Shown in pieces: positions 34,069 through 42,764 of a stretch of 64,000 nucleotides of DNA. The DNA is from Amycolatopsis sp. CA-230715. GTDB taxonomy: Bacteria > Actinomycetota > Actinomycetes > Mycobacteriales > Pseudonocardiaceae. Below the pieces are notes generated by a model. It did not search any database. It was not told where the DNA came from and saw only the letters and a program-made list of their open reading frames with translations. The stretch's first letter is position 1, and every line of letters starts with the position of its first letter. Location of the stretch: the NCBI RefSeq assembly GCF_018736145.1, contig NZ_CP059997.1:6943501-7007500 (forward strand). The letters run 5' to 3'. The position numbers and the translations under genes are program-made.

Positions 34069-34695
34069 GTGGTGACATTGAGGTCCAGGCGCGCCGACTA
34101 TTCCGAGTCCACTCGTTCCGCTTTGGTGGACAGTGCGGTGGAACTGTTCACCAAGCGTGGTTACGCGGGTACCTCCCTCGATGAGGTCGCCAAGCGCGCT
34201 CGGGTCACGAAAGGCGCCCTCTACCACCACTTCAGCGGTAAGCAAGCGCTCTTCGAAGCCGCCTTCGACGCCGTCGAAGGCGAGGTATTCGACCGCCTCA
34301 CCAAAATAATGCAGGGCCCCGGCGCGCCGTGGGAACGCGCATTGGATGGTTTACGCACATTTATCAAAAGCTGCCTCGATCCCGCGTATCAGCGGATCGC
34401 CATTCACGAGGGCCCGGTGGTGATGGGCTGGGAGCGCTGGCGCGAGGCGGAGGACCACTTCAGCTTCGGTCTCGTGCGCACCAGCCTCGAGGACCTGGTC
34501 GCCGCGGGCGAGGTCGACGAAGTGCCGGTGGAGATCACCGCGCGCCTGCTCTTCGGCGCGCTGTCCTCGGCCGCCACCGCGATCGCGGGCGCCGAGGACC
34601 AGAAGAAGGTCGGCGCCGAGGTCGAGGCCGTCATCATCCAGCTGCTGAACCGGATCCGCCGACCCGACAGCGAACGACGCGATCGTGAGGTCTGA
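34069..34695 (+). CDS. TetR family transcriptional regulator
   Basis: About 208 residues. HTH region ELFTKRGYAGTSLDEVAKRARVTKGALYHHFSGK, a classical TetR pattern; the C-terminal domain is helical. GTG codons at 34063, 34069 and 34072 are all possible; a TAAGCT -10 at 34056-34061 puts a leaderless start at 34069. It contains a TTA leucine codon at 34351-34353 within a locally AT-richer stretch, rare for this genome. Two operators lie just upstream. Confidence 0.9.
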   Translation: MVTLRSRRADYSESTRSALVDSAVELFTKRGYAGTSLDEVAKRARVTKGALYHHFSGKQALFEAAFDAVEGEVFDRLTKIMQGPGAPWERALDGLRTFIKSCLDPAYQRIAIHEGPVVMGWERWREAEDHFSFGLVRTSLEDLVAAGEVDEVPVEITARLLFGALSSAATAIAGAEDQKKVGAEVEAVIIQLLNRIRRPDSERRDREV

Positions 34696-34719
34696 GCCGA
34701 AGTTGACCTAAGGGCGTTT

Positions 34720-34739
34720 CAAAGTGGCGTAGCCACTTG
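34720..34739. terminator. hairpin after TetR gene
   Basis: Stem of nine pairs (TCAAGTGGC / GCCACTTGA) with one bulged A and a GTA loop, 24 bases after the TetR stop. Short, so only a moderate candidate. Confidence 0.5.
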
Positions 34740-34799
34740 AATGGGCCGTCAACCGGCTCCGCTACCGGCACCGCCACGCAACGGGATCGAAACTGTCTT

Positions 34800-34805
34800 T
34801 AGGCT
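34800..34805 (+). promoter_or_regulatory. -10 element of leaderless LLM promoter
   Basis: TAGGCT ends six bases before GTG 34812, and no ribosome-binding site precedes that start. This geometry implies transcription starting at the initiation codon. Confidence 0.5.
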
Positions 34806-34811
34806 GGGCTC

Positions 34812-35744
34812 GTGGACTTGAGGATCTTTACCGAGCCCCAGCAAGGGGCCAGCTATGACGACCTGCTCCGTGTCGCGAAGGCTACCGAGGACGCGGGTTT
34901 CGACGCGTTCTTCCGCAGCGACCACTACCTGAAGATGGGCGAGGTCTCCGGTCTTCCCGGCCCGACCGACGCCTGGATCACGCTCGCGGGTCTCGCCCGT
35001 GAGACCTCCCGCATCCGCCTCGGCACCCTGGTCACGGCCGCGACCTTCCGGCACCCGTCGCAGCTCGCGATCTCGGTGGCGCAGGTGGACCAGATGTCCG
35101 GCGGCCGGATCGAACTCGGCCTCGGCTCCGGCTGGTACGACGCCGAACACACCGCGTACGGCTTCGCGCTGCCGGAGATCAAGGAGCGCTTCGACCTGTA
35201 CTCAGAGCAGCTCGAGATCGTCACCGGGCTGTGGGAAACGCCGGTCGGCGAGACGTTCTCGTTCGAAGGCGAGCATTACCGGCTCGCCGATTCACCCGCG
35301 CTGCCCAAGCCCGCGCAGAGCCCGCGCCCGCCGGTGATCATCGGCGGCGGCGGCAAGAAGCGCACCCCGGCGCTGGCGGCACGGTTCGCCGACGAGTTCA
35401 ACCTGCCGTTCGTGTCGCCGGAGATCGCGAAGGCCCAGTTCGAGCGCGTGGACGCGGCGGCGACGGCCATCGGCCGCGATCCCAAGGGGATCCTCAAGTC
35501 GGTGGCGCAGGTCGTCGCGATCGGCAAGGACGACGCCGAAGTCGCCCGCCGGGCCGCCGCCATCGGCAGGGACGTGGCGGAGCTGCGCGAGAACGGGCTC
35601 GCGGGCACCCCGGCCGAGATCGTGGACAAGATCGGCCACTGGCGCGAGGAAACCGGGATCACCCGCCTCTACCTCCAGGTGCTCGACCTCAGCGATCTCG
35701 ACCACCTCGACCTGATCGCCTCGGAAATCGCGTCCCAGCTCTGA
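34812..35744 (+). CDS. LLM class F420-dependent oxidoreductase
   Basis: 310 residues of the luciferase-like monooxygenase superfamily, F420-dependent subgroup (TIGR03560-like). Recognisable segments are FFRSDHYLKM near residue 35, TLVTAATFRHPSQLA near residue 75, GRIELGLGSGWYDAEH near residue 95 and a C-terminal helix rich in Leu/Asp. The substrate is unknown. Start GTG 34812 appears leaderless. It ends 17 bases before repeat site 2, opposite a small secreted protein gene. Confidence 0.9.
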   Translation: MDLRIFTEPQQGASYDDLLRVAKATEDAGFDAFFRSDHYLKMGEVSGLPGPTDAWITLAGLARETSRIRLGTLVTAATFRHPSQLAISVAQVDQMSGGRIELGLGSGWYDAEHTAYGFALPEIKERFDLYSEQLEIVTGLWETPVGETFSFEGEHYRLADSPALPKPAQSPRPPVIIGGGGKKRTPALAARFADEFNLPFVSPEIAKAQFERVDAAATAIGRDPKGILKSVAQVVAIGKDDAEVARRAAAIGRDVAELRENGLAGTPAEIVDKIGHWREETGITRLYLQVLDLSDLDHLDLIASEIASQL

Positions 35745-35752
35745 GTTCGCGA

Positions 35753-35812
35753 CGTCTGGGTCCCCGAAAGTGACCTTCGGGGACCCAGACGGCCCGAACG
35801 TCACTTTCGGGG
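35753..35812. repeat. palindromic repeat dyad, site 2
   Basis: Units at 35762-35782 and 35792-35812, starts 30 bases apart. Unit 1 is identical to the first unit of site 5. Here the flanks extend the first palindrome to a perfect 16-bp stem (35753-35768 with 35776-35791) and a 7-base loop, so it would act as a strong bidirectional terminator between convergent genes. Confidence 0.9.
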
Positions 35813-35830
35813 CATGCGTGCGCCGTCGGC

Positions 35831-36199
35831 TTACGGCTTCACCAGGTCGAAGTAGTTGCTCGCCAGTGGAGCGCCGTGGAAGGCGCATTCCTTGTACACG
35901 TCACGGCTGAACACCGAAGACTCCACCGTGGGGCCGGAAACGGCGTACGCGGTGCATATCCACGGTGCGGCGTTCCTGGCTTTGACCTTGAAGACCTCGG
36001 ATTTGCCCTTACCCCATTTCCCGGTGCACACCTCGTCCGAATCGGTCTTGACGCAGATGTTGGCGACCCAGTAGCTGAACTGGGACATGCGGAACTCGTA
36101 GACCGTGTCGGCCTGGCTGACGCCTGCGCCGACCAGCAGAGTCGTGCCGATCAATGCGGAGGTGACCGCGCCTGTGATGAGCTTGCCCCCGACGTTCAT
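35831..36199 (-). CDS. small secreted protein with four cysteines
   Basis: 122 residues with a signal peptide cleaved near VSQADT. The mature part of about 90 residues has four Cys (NICVK, EVCTG, WICTA, KECAF), suited to two disulfides, and several aromatic residues. I do not recognise a family. Composition suggests a compact beta-rich exported protein. It converges with the LLM gene across repeat site 2. A long 235-base upstream region, less GC-rich than average, likely holds its promoter. Confidence 0.78.
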   Translation of the reverse strand: MNVGGKLITGAVTSALIGTTLLVGAGVSQADTVYEFRMSQFSYWVANICVKTDSDEVCTGKWGKGKSEVFKVKARNAAPWICTAYAVSGPTVESSVFSRDVYKECAFHGAPLASNYFDLVKP

Positions 36200-36393
36200 G
36201 AACCCCTCCGTGGCTGTGGGTGGCTGGACATCGAGAGCGTAATGGTGATGATCGCGGGCGCGAACGCGAACAGAACAAAAGAGTATTCCGGTCAGTACTT
36301 TCGGGCAGAATGCACAGGCAAAACGGTGGGCCCGCGCTTATTTTGCCAAAAGTTTCACGTTTCCCGGTTTTCTCCTGGATAGCTGCGCGCGTG

Positions 36394-36414
36394 CCCCGAA
36401 AGTCATCTTCGGGG
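36394..36414. repeat. single palindromic repeat unit, site 3
   Basis: One 21-base unit, arms CCCCGAA / TTCGGGG, centre AGTCATC, 20 bases beyond the stop codon of the GH2 gene. The flanking bases TG and CA extend the stem. Confidence 0.85.
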
Positions 36415-36434
36415 CATCGCGACGCGGTCACCTG

Positions 36435-39400
36435 TCAGCGCGCGCCCCTGGGAAGTCCACTGTGGACTTCGTCGGCGGACAGCGGGCGGAACGTGAGCGA
36501 GTAGTCGTAGTCGCGGTCAGGGCGGACCTGGTACCGCTCGCGAACCGGGTTCGGGGTGTCGCCCATCCCGGTCACCGCGTGATCGGCGTGCAGCGTGAGC
36601 CAGCCGTCGTTGCGCACCCGCTGGAACGGGTAGGCGGCCCGGTCGAGATCGTCGTACGGGGTCGCGCTCACCTCGGGCGCACCGGAGACCAGCAGCCCGC
36701 CGGAGCGGCCGTCGGTGAGCAGCGCCCAGCGGGTGTCGGTGTGGTTGCCGTGGTCCTGCGGCCGGTAGTAGTCGACGTACTGCTCGTCGACGGTGCTCGA
36801 ATGCACGCCGATCGGGGTGCCGTCCTTCCGGTCGACGTAGCTGTCCTGCGGTCCGCGCCCGTACCAGGCGAAGCGGTCGAAGGTCGACGGCACGGCGAGC
36901 GAAACCCCGATCCTCGGCAGGTACGGCAGGGTGCGGACATCGCCGACCGGGTGCACCTGGTGCCCGAGCCGGACGGTGCCCGCCGCGTCGACGCGGTAGG
37001 TCATCGCCTGCTCGAACGACGCCGTGCTCACGTCCGGCGCGGCGACCTTGCTGCGCACGACGACCTTCGCTTCGCCCTGTCCCGGTTCGACGGTCACGGA
37101 GTCCACTGTGGTCTTGAGCCGGTCGAGCCCTGCCTTGCGCCAGTCCTCGCCTTCGGCCCTGCCCCCAGTCGTAGGTTTCGTTGCTCGTCGGCGGGCGCCA
37201 CGCGTCGAGCTTCGGCCCGCCCTTGAGCAACTCGGTCCCGCGTGCCCGCATGGACGACAGCGCACCGGTCGAGCGGTCGAACGCGTAGCTGAAGTCCTTT
37301 CCGGACACCGTGATCCGGCCGCCCGAGTCGGCGACCTCGACCCGGCCGCGTGCCTCCGGCGGCGCGGCGCCAGGGACCCTGGTGCCGCCGAGGGTGAACT
37401 GGTCGTGCGCCACCACGTGCCCGGCGGGCACCATCGGCGTTCCCGCGGTGGTGACGGCTTCGAGCGTGAGGAACCGCTCGATGTCCTTGCCGTTCGGCAG
37501 CTTCGGCCGGATCGTCGCGGTGCTGCCGGGGCCGATCCGCAGCGGCTCTGACCCGGACGCGACGGTCTTCGCGCCCTCGGTCACCTTCCAGCGCAGCGCC
37601 ATCCCGTCGGTTCCCGCGAACTGCCGTTCGTTGAGCACGGTCACGGCGCCGCCGGTGTAGGAGAACCGCAGTGGCTGGTGCGCCCAGGCGAGTTCGGCGG
37701 TTTCCGGCTGCAGGTACCGGTCCGACCCGACCAGTCCGTCCACACCGGACAGGCTCTCGCCGTAGGACAGGTAGCTGCCGCGATCGTCGACGCGGTCGAA
37801 GTCCAGCGCCAGCAGCGATTCGCGAACCGGGTCGGCGGCGAGCTTCGCTGGGCTGAGCGCGTGGTCGTAGATCCGGACGTCGTCGATCGCGCCGTGCGCC
37901 ATCCGGCCGGTGTACTGGTCCTGCATGGTTTCGGAGTTGCGGCCGACGTTCACCGGGTACGAGGAGGCGTCGATGGCACCGGTGAATGGGGTGCTGCTCG
38001 CCTCGACGCCGTCGAGGTAGAGCTTCAGCGCGGTGCCGTCGTAGGTGCCCGTCACCCGGTGCCAGGAGTCGAAGAAGCCCGCTGGCACGGGCACGTGCAC
38101 GGTGCGCCAGGTTCCACTGTGGACGAAGAATTCGAGTGTCTTCTCGTCCTTCATCTTCAGCGCGTACTGGTGGTCGCCCTTGGCCAGGATCGTGAAGTCA
38201 CCCGTCCACGGGCGGGCGGGTTTCACCCAGGCGTCGAGCGTGAGCCCGTGCCCGGTCAGGTCGAGCTTGGGGTCGCGGTAGACCTCCACGAAGTCGTCGA
38301 GACCGGAGAACTCCAGTGCCTTGCCCTGCTTGCCCGGCCGCGAAGGGACGGTCGCGGGCTTCCCGCTCAGATTGGCCATGATGCCGTTGCCGGAGGCGTC
38401 CGGCGTGGTGCGCAGCCGCTGGCGGACGTTCTGCTCCGCCCAGTCCCAGATGAACCCGCCCTGCAGCGAGGGATTCGCGCGGATGGTGTCCCAGAACTCC
38501 TTGAAGTTGCCGAGGCTGTTGCCCATCGCGTGCGCGTACTCGCCGAGGATCACCGGTTTCGTGGTGCTCTTGGCCTGCCCCGCGAGCTTCTCCGGCGACG
38601 GGTAGCGCGGCCCCCAGACGTCGGCGAACGGCGCGTCGCCGTCGGGCGAGTTCGACTGGTGGTAGAGCGGGCGGCTCGGGTCGTGCTTCTTCGCGTAGTC
38701 GGCCATCGCGAAGTGGCTCGCGCCGAGCCCGGCTTCGTTGCCGGTGTCCCACAGGAACACGCTCGGGTGGTTGCGGTCGCGGGCCAGCATCGCGGTGAAC
38801 CGGTCGAGGAACGCGTCCCTCCACTCCGGACGGTCCGCGAGGCACACCGACGGGCAGCTCTCGTGGTTGTGGGTCTCGATGTCCACCTCGTCGTCGATCC
38901 ACAGGCCGTTCCGGTCGGCGAGGTCGTAGAAGTAGGGATCGGACGGGTAGTGCGAGGTGCGCACCGCGTTGACGTTGAGCTGTTTCATCAGCGCGACGTC
39001 CCGCTCCTGCGCCGCGCGCGGCACGTGCCTGCCGTGGTCGGGGTCGGTCTCCGCGCGGTTCACCCCCTTGAACAGCACGCGTTTGCCGTTGACCAGGAGT
39101 TGCTTGTCCTTGATGGTGATCTCGCGGAACCCGACCGATTCACGCGTGACGTGCACGACCCGGCCGTCCGGTCCCTTCAGCGACAGCACCAGCCCGTAGA
39201 GGTTCGGGCTCTCGTCGCTCCACTTCGCCGGATTTCTGACCACAGTGGACAGATCGAGGTCCGCGGCCGCCCCGGTCAGCTCGGTTGCACCATCCACTTT
39301 GGCCACTTCGGTGCCGCGCGCGTCGAGCAGGCTCCCGGTCACCGAATAGCGCCCCGCCGGGGCGTTCTCCTTGCGGGACAGCGAAACCCGGGTGTTCAGC

Positions 39401-40188
39401 GTCGCGTCGGTGTAGGTCCCGTCGAGATCGGTGGTGATCGCGGCGTCGCGGATGGCGGCGTTCGGCGCCGAGTAGAGCGACACCGAGCGGAAGATGCCCG
39501 CGTACCGCCACTGGTCGTAGTCCTCGAGGTACGAGCCGGAGCCCCAGCGGTGCACCTGCACGGCGATCCGGTTGCGGCCGGGGTGCAGCGCGGGGGAGAT
39601 GTCGAACTCGGCCGGGGTGTAGCCGCCCTGGTCGTAGCCGGCGTACTTGCCGTTGACCCACACGAAGTAGCCCGAGGTGACGCCTTCGAACCGCAGGTAG
39701 GTGGACCGCTGCTGCCAGTCCGCCGGCAGGTCGAAGTCGCGGGCGTAGGCGCCGGTCGGGTTCACGTCCTTCGGCGCGTGCGGCGGGTCGTCCGGGTGCA
39801 CCTCGCTCGGGATGTTGCGGAACATCGGGTGGTCGAGGCCGTCGGTCTGCCAGGTGTGCGGCACGCTGACCGTGCGCCAGCGCCCGACGTCGTAGTCCTC
39901 CGCGTAGAACCCGGACGGCACGTCCTGCGGGCGGTCGGCCATCGCGATCTTCCACTGGCCGTCGAGGCTGCGGGTGAACGGCGTCTGCTCGGCACCGCGG
40001 GCGGCCGACCCGGTGTCCGCGTACGGCCGCAGCTCGGCGTGCGGGCTCTGCTGGCCCTCGCCGGTCATGCGGGGGTTGTCCAGGTAGGCGTAGGCGTCCG
40101 GGGCCGGGGCGACCGCGCTGGCCGTGGACGGTGGGCTGACGAGGGCGGTGAAGAGGAGAACAGGCACAAGAGTCCGCACGACCCGCAT
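36435..40188 (-). pseudogene. secreted GH2 beta-galactosidase with internal LamG domain, frameshifted
   Basis: Starts at ATG 40188 (GGAGG seven bases upstream) with a Sec signal peptide. The GH2 sugar-binding, Ig-like and TIM-barrel domains follow: acid/base Glu in TGNEAGLG near residue 482 and nucleophile Glu in LGEYAHAMGN near residue 549. A LamG/concanavalin-like domain of about 150 residues (about 625-770) is inserted before the small beta domains 4 and 5. The frame breaks at a run of five C on the + strand (37162-37166, near residue 1007); removing one base restores a continuous protein of about 1250 residues ending at 36435. The total length of 3754 bases is one over a multiple of three. 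It could be a true mutation or a homopolymer sequencing error. Confidence 0.88.
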
Positions 40189-40305
40189 GGCAAACCTCCA
40201 CGTTCGCACAACTTCGAACAACAGCAAACAGGAACGGGGAGGTTCTGGTCAATACGCCAAAAGTCGGGCGCCCCGACGGAGGCTCCGCTAGCGGCAGGGC
40301 GGACG

Positions 40306-40356
40306 CCCTGAAGGTGGCTTTCGGGGCATCTATCGCCCCGAAAGCCACTTTCGGGG
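40306..40356. repeat. palindromic repeat dyad, site 4
   Basis: Units at 40306-40326 (left arm altered to CCCTGAA) and 40336-40356, starts 30 bases apart, spacer CATCTATCG. It lies 20 bases beyond the lipB stop codon and upstream of the GH2 promoter. Confidence 0.9.
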
Positions 40357-40376
40357 CATGCGGAAGTGGAAGAGGG

Positions 40377-41120
40377 TCAGTTCTGGAGGGCGAAGGTGAC
40401 GCCGGGGGCGCTCGGCGCTTCGGGGCGGGGCAGCCAGCGGTCGTCGCTGACCCGCAGGTCGCCTTCGATCGCCGCCAGCACCGCGTCGCGGGCGAGCGGG
40501 AGCGCCTCTTCGACGGTGACGTCGCGGCCCAGTTCCGCCGACAGCGAGGTGACCCCGGCGTCGCGGATGCCGCACGGGACGATCTTGTCGAAGGCGGCGA
40601 GGTCCGCGTCACAGTTCAGCTCGAAGCCGTGCATGGTGACGCCGCGCTGCACCCGGATGCCGATCGCGGCGATCTTGCGTTCGATCCCGCGCTCGTCGGC
40701 GGGGATCCACACGCCGCTGCGGCCTTCGACGCGCCCGCTGTGCACGCCGAACTGGTCGCAGACCCTGATGAGCGCTTCTTCGAGGCGGCGCACGTAGTGC
40801 ACGACGTCGATCGGATCGGCGAGCTTGAGGATCGGGTAGCCGACGAGCTGGCCCGGCCCGTGCCAGGTGATCTTGCCGCCGCGGTCGACGTCGATCACCG
40901 GGGTGCCGTCGGAGGGGCGGTCCGCGTCCTCCGTGCGCTTGCCCGCGGTGTACACCGACGGGTGTTCGAGCAGCAGCATGGTGTCCGGCGCGGTCTCGTC
41001 CGCGCGGGCGTTCACGTGAGTGCGCTGCAACTCCCACGCTTCGAGGTAGTCGACTGTGCCGAGGCGGCGGACGTCGACCGGATCGGCGCTGGCACGGCAG
41101 GAAACGGCTCGGGGACTCAC
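40377..41120 (-). CDS. lipB: lipoyl(octanoyl) transferase
   Basis: 247 residues from GTG 41120. It moves octanoate from acyl carrier protein to the lipoyl domains of E2 or GcvH. Conserved: GGKITWHGPGQLVGYPI near residue 82, the catalytic Lys in RKIAAIG and the catalytic Cys in IVPCGI near residue 185. A short N-terminal extension precedes the usual family start. Directly upstream, nine bases away, is a PAP2 gene on the same strand. Works with LipA (31.4-32.4 kb) on the E2 encoded at 42.8-44.5 kb. Confidence 0.96.
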   Translation of the reverse strand: MSPRAVSCRASADPVDVRRLGTVDYLEAWELQRTHVNARADETAPDTMLLLEHPSVYTAGKRTEDADRPSDGTPVIDVDRGGKITWHGPGQLVGYPILKLADPIDVVHYVRRLEEALIRVCDQFGVHSGRVEGRSGVWIPADERGIERKIAAIGIRVQRGVTMHGFELNCDADLAAFDKIVPCGIRDAGVTSLSAELGRDVTVEEALPLARDAVLAAIEGDLRVSDDRWLPRPEAPSAPGVTFALQN

Positions 41121-41129
41121 TCCAGCAGG

Positions 41130-41762
41130 CTACGCCGAGGTTTCGCCGGCCGGTAGCCGAGCGGTCCGTGACGGGAGCAACCCCACACCGGTGGCCACGA
41201 GCAGCCCGACACCGGTCACCGCGAGCGCCGCGCCGACGGTGTCGCTGAACCAGTGCACGCCGAGCACGATCCTGGCGGCGGCGCAGAGCGCGGTCGCCAC
41301 CACGGCCGCCGCGGCGACCCAGCGCACCGCACGCGGAAAGAGCCACGCGCACAACAAGATCGCGACGAGACCGGTGGACGCCACGGACACGACGTGCCCG
41401 CTCGGGTAGCTCAGCTCCGGGTAGGCACGCGGCCGCTGCCGGTCGAACGCGGGCTTCAGCAGGCTCGTCAGGCGGCACGCCAGCAACACCAGAAACAGTC
41501 GCATGAGGACACCGGCGTGCCGTCGGCGCAACGCGGCGGCGATCAGCAATCCGATTCCGGACAGCACCGGCAGCACGGGTCCCAGCACGTCGCTGACGAT
41601 CCCGGCCGCCGTGCCGAGCGGTTCCCGCCACACGCCGTCGAGCCCGCGCGCGATCGCGGCGTCCAGCGCGAGCGGAGCCACGCGGACGGTCAGTCCCAAT
41701 GCGACGAACGCGGCGACGAGCACCACGCCGAGCACGGCCCAGCGGGCGCGGGGGACGGTCAC
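41130..41762 (-). CDS. PAP2 superfamily phosphatase
   Basis: 210-residue membrane protein with about five to six hydrophobic segments and the three PAP2 motifs: KPAFDRQRPR, YPSGH and RIVLGVHWFSD. Such enzymes dephosphorylate lipid phosphates such as phosphatidic acid or undecaprenyl diphosphate, with the active site outside the membrane. GTG 41762 overlaps the stop of the upstream epimerase gene (GTGA). Its place in the lipoate gene set may be only co-transcription. Confidence 0.9.
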   Translation of the reverse strand: MTVPRARWAVLGVVLVAAFVALGLTVRVAPLALDAAIARGLDGVWREPLGTAAGIVSDVLGPVLPVLSGIGLLIAAALRRRHAGVLMRLFLVLLACRLTSLLKPAFDRQRPRAYPELSYPSGHVVSVASTGLVAILLCAWLFPRAVRWVAAAAVVATALCAAARIVLGVHWFSDTVGAALAVTGVGLLVATGVGLLPSRTARLPAGETSA

Positions 41763-42643
41763 AGCACCGCGCGCAGTGCCGAGCCGAGGTCGCGGTGGGC
41801 GTGGGCGAACCCGGCCCGCTCCAACGCGGCGGGCACCGCGTGCTGGCCGTACAGCGCCATTTCCTCGCCAGCCTGCCCGAGCACGGTCTTGAGCGCGATC
41901 CCCGGCACCCACCACGGCGCGGGACGGTGCACCGCGCGGCCGAGCGCGCGGGTGAACTCCGCGTTGGTCACCGGCGCCGGTCCGGTGAGGTTCGCCGGAC
42001 CGGAAAGCTCCTCGTGCTCCAGTGCGAAGTGGATAGCGGCGGTCTCGTCGTCGAGGCTGATCCACGGCATGTACTGCCTGCCGTCGCCGAGCCGTCCGCC
42101 GAGGGCGAGCGAGAACAACGGCTTGAGCGGGCCGAGCAGCCCGCCCTTGCCGGACAGCACGAGCCCGGTGCGCAGGTTCACCACCCGCGCGCCGCCGGTT
42201 TTCGCGGGGATGGTCGCGGCTTCCCACGCCTGGCACATCTCGGCGAGGAAACCGCGGCCCGGTGCGGCGGTTTCGTCCACAGGGGACGGTCCGGCGTCGC
42301 CGTAGTACCCGACCGCGGACGCGTTGACGAGGACGCCGATGCCCCGTTCCGCCACGGCTTCGGCGAGCACCTCGGTCGGTTCGACGCGGCTGTCGAGCAG
42401 GACCTGCTTGCGCGCCCCGCTCCAGCGTCCCGGCAACAGCGGCGCGCCGCACAGGTTCACCACCGCGTCGACGCCGTCGAGCGCGCCGTCGCCGATGGTG
42501 CCCGCAGGCGGGTTCCACCGGTGCTCGTCGGCGTTTTTCGCCTGTCCGCGCACAAGCCTGCGCACCTCGTGCCCCGCCTCGCGCAGCCGTCCCAGTAGGG
42601 CCGTGCCGATCAGTCCGCTGGAGCCTGCCACGAGAACGCGCAT
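41759..42643 (-). CDS. TIGR01777 family sugar-nucleotide epimerase-like protein
   Basis: 294 residues, extended-SDR fold. The N-terminal MRVLVAGSSGLIGTALLGRL is the Rossmann motif; NASAVGYYGD and the C-terminal GFAHAHRDLGSALRAVL match the TIGR01777/YfcH family, whose reaction is unknown. ATG 42643 is the first Met of the fold. In actinobacteria this gene is often found between the E2 gene and lipB, as here. It overlaps the PAP2 gene. Confidence 0.92.
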   Translation of the reverse strand: MRVLVAGSSGLIGTALLGRLREAGHEVRRLVRGQAKNADEHRWNPPAGTIGDGALDGVDAVVNLCGAPLLPGRWSGARKQVLLDSRVEPTEVLAEAVAERGIGVLVNASAVGYYGDAGPSPVDETAAPGRGFLAEMCQAWEAATIPAKTGGARVVNLRTGLVLSGKGGLLGPLKPLFSLALGGRLGDGRQYMPWISLDDETAAIHFALEHEELSGPANLTGPAPVTNAEFTRALGRAVHRPAPWWVPGIALKTVLGQAGEEMALYGQHAVPAALERAGFAHAHRDLGSALRAVL

Positions 42644-42707
42644 GCGTCGATCGTCGCGCAGTGCGTTTCCGCGCGCACGGCAGGGTCGGGCACGGGTGAG
42701 CCAGGAA

Positions 42708-42756
42708 ACGCCGAAGTCCTCCGCCGCGGGAGTACCGCGGGGGAGGCCTTCGGCGT
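42708..42756. terminator. hairpin after the E2 gene
   Basis: 22-bp stem with two mismatches (42708-42729 with 42735-42756) and a GAGTA loop, eight bases after the stop codon of the acyltransferase gene. It should separate the E3-E2 unit from the epimerase-PAP2-lipB unit. Confidence 0.8.
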
Positions 42757-42764
42757 CGGAAGGG

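Noticed and set aside
37162..37166. Programmed ribosomal frameshifting in the GH2 gene
   Set aside because: There is a homopolymer, but no slippery heptamer with a downstream pseudoknot that I can see, and GH2 enzymes are not known to use frameshifting.
36435..37265. Separate gene for the C-terminal part of the GH2 enzyme
   Set aside because: The product begins without a start signal in mid-domain and continues the upstream protein after a one-base shift at the C5 run, so it is the frameshifted end of the same gene.
40202..40219. GTTCG-N8-CGAAC before the GH2 gene as a sugar-regulator site
   Set aside because: Five-base arms are too short, and it does not resemble the LacI palindrome in front of the GH92 gene.
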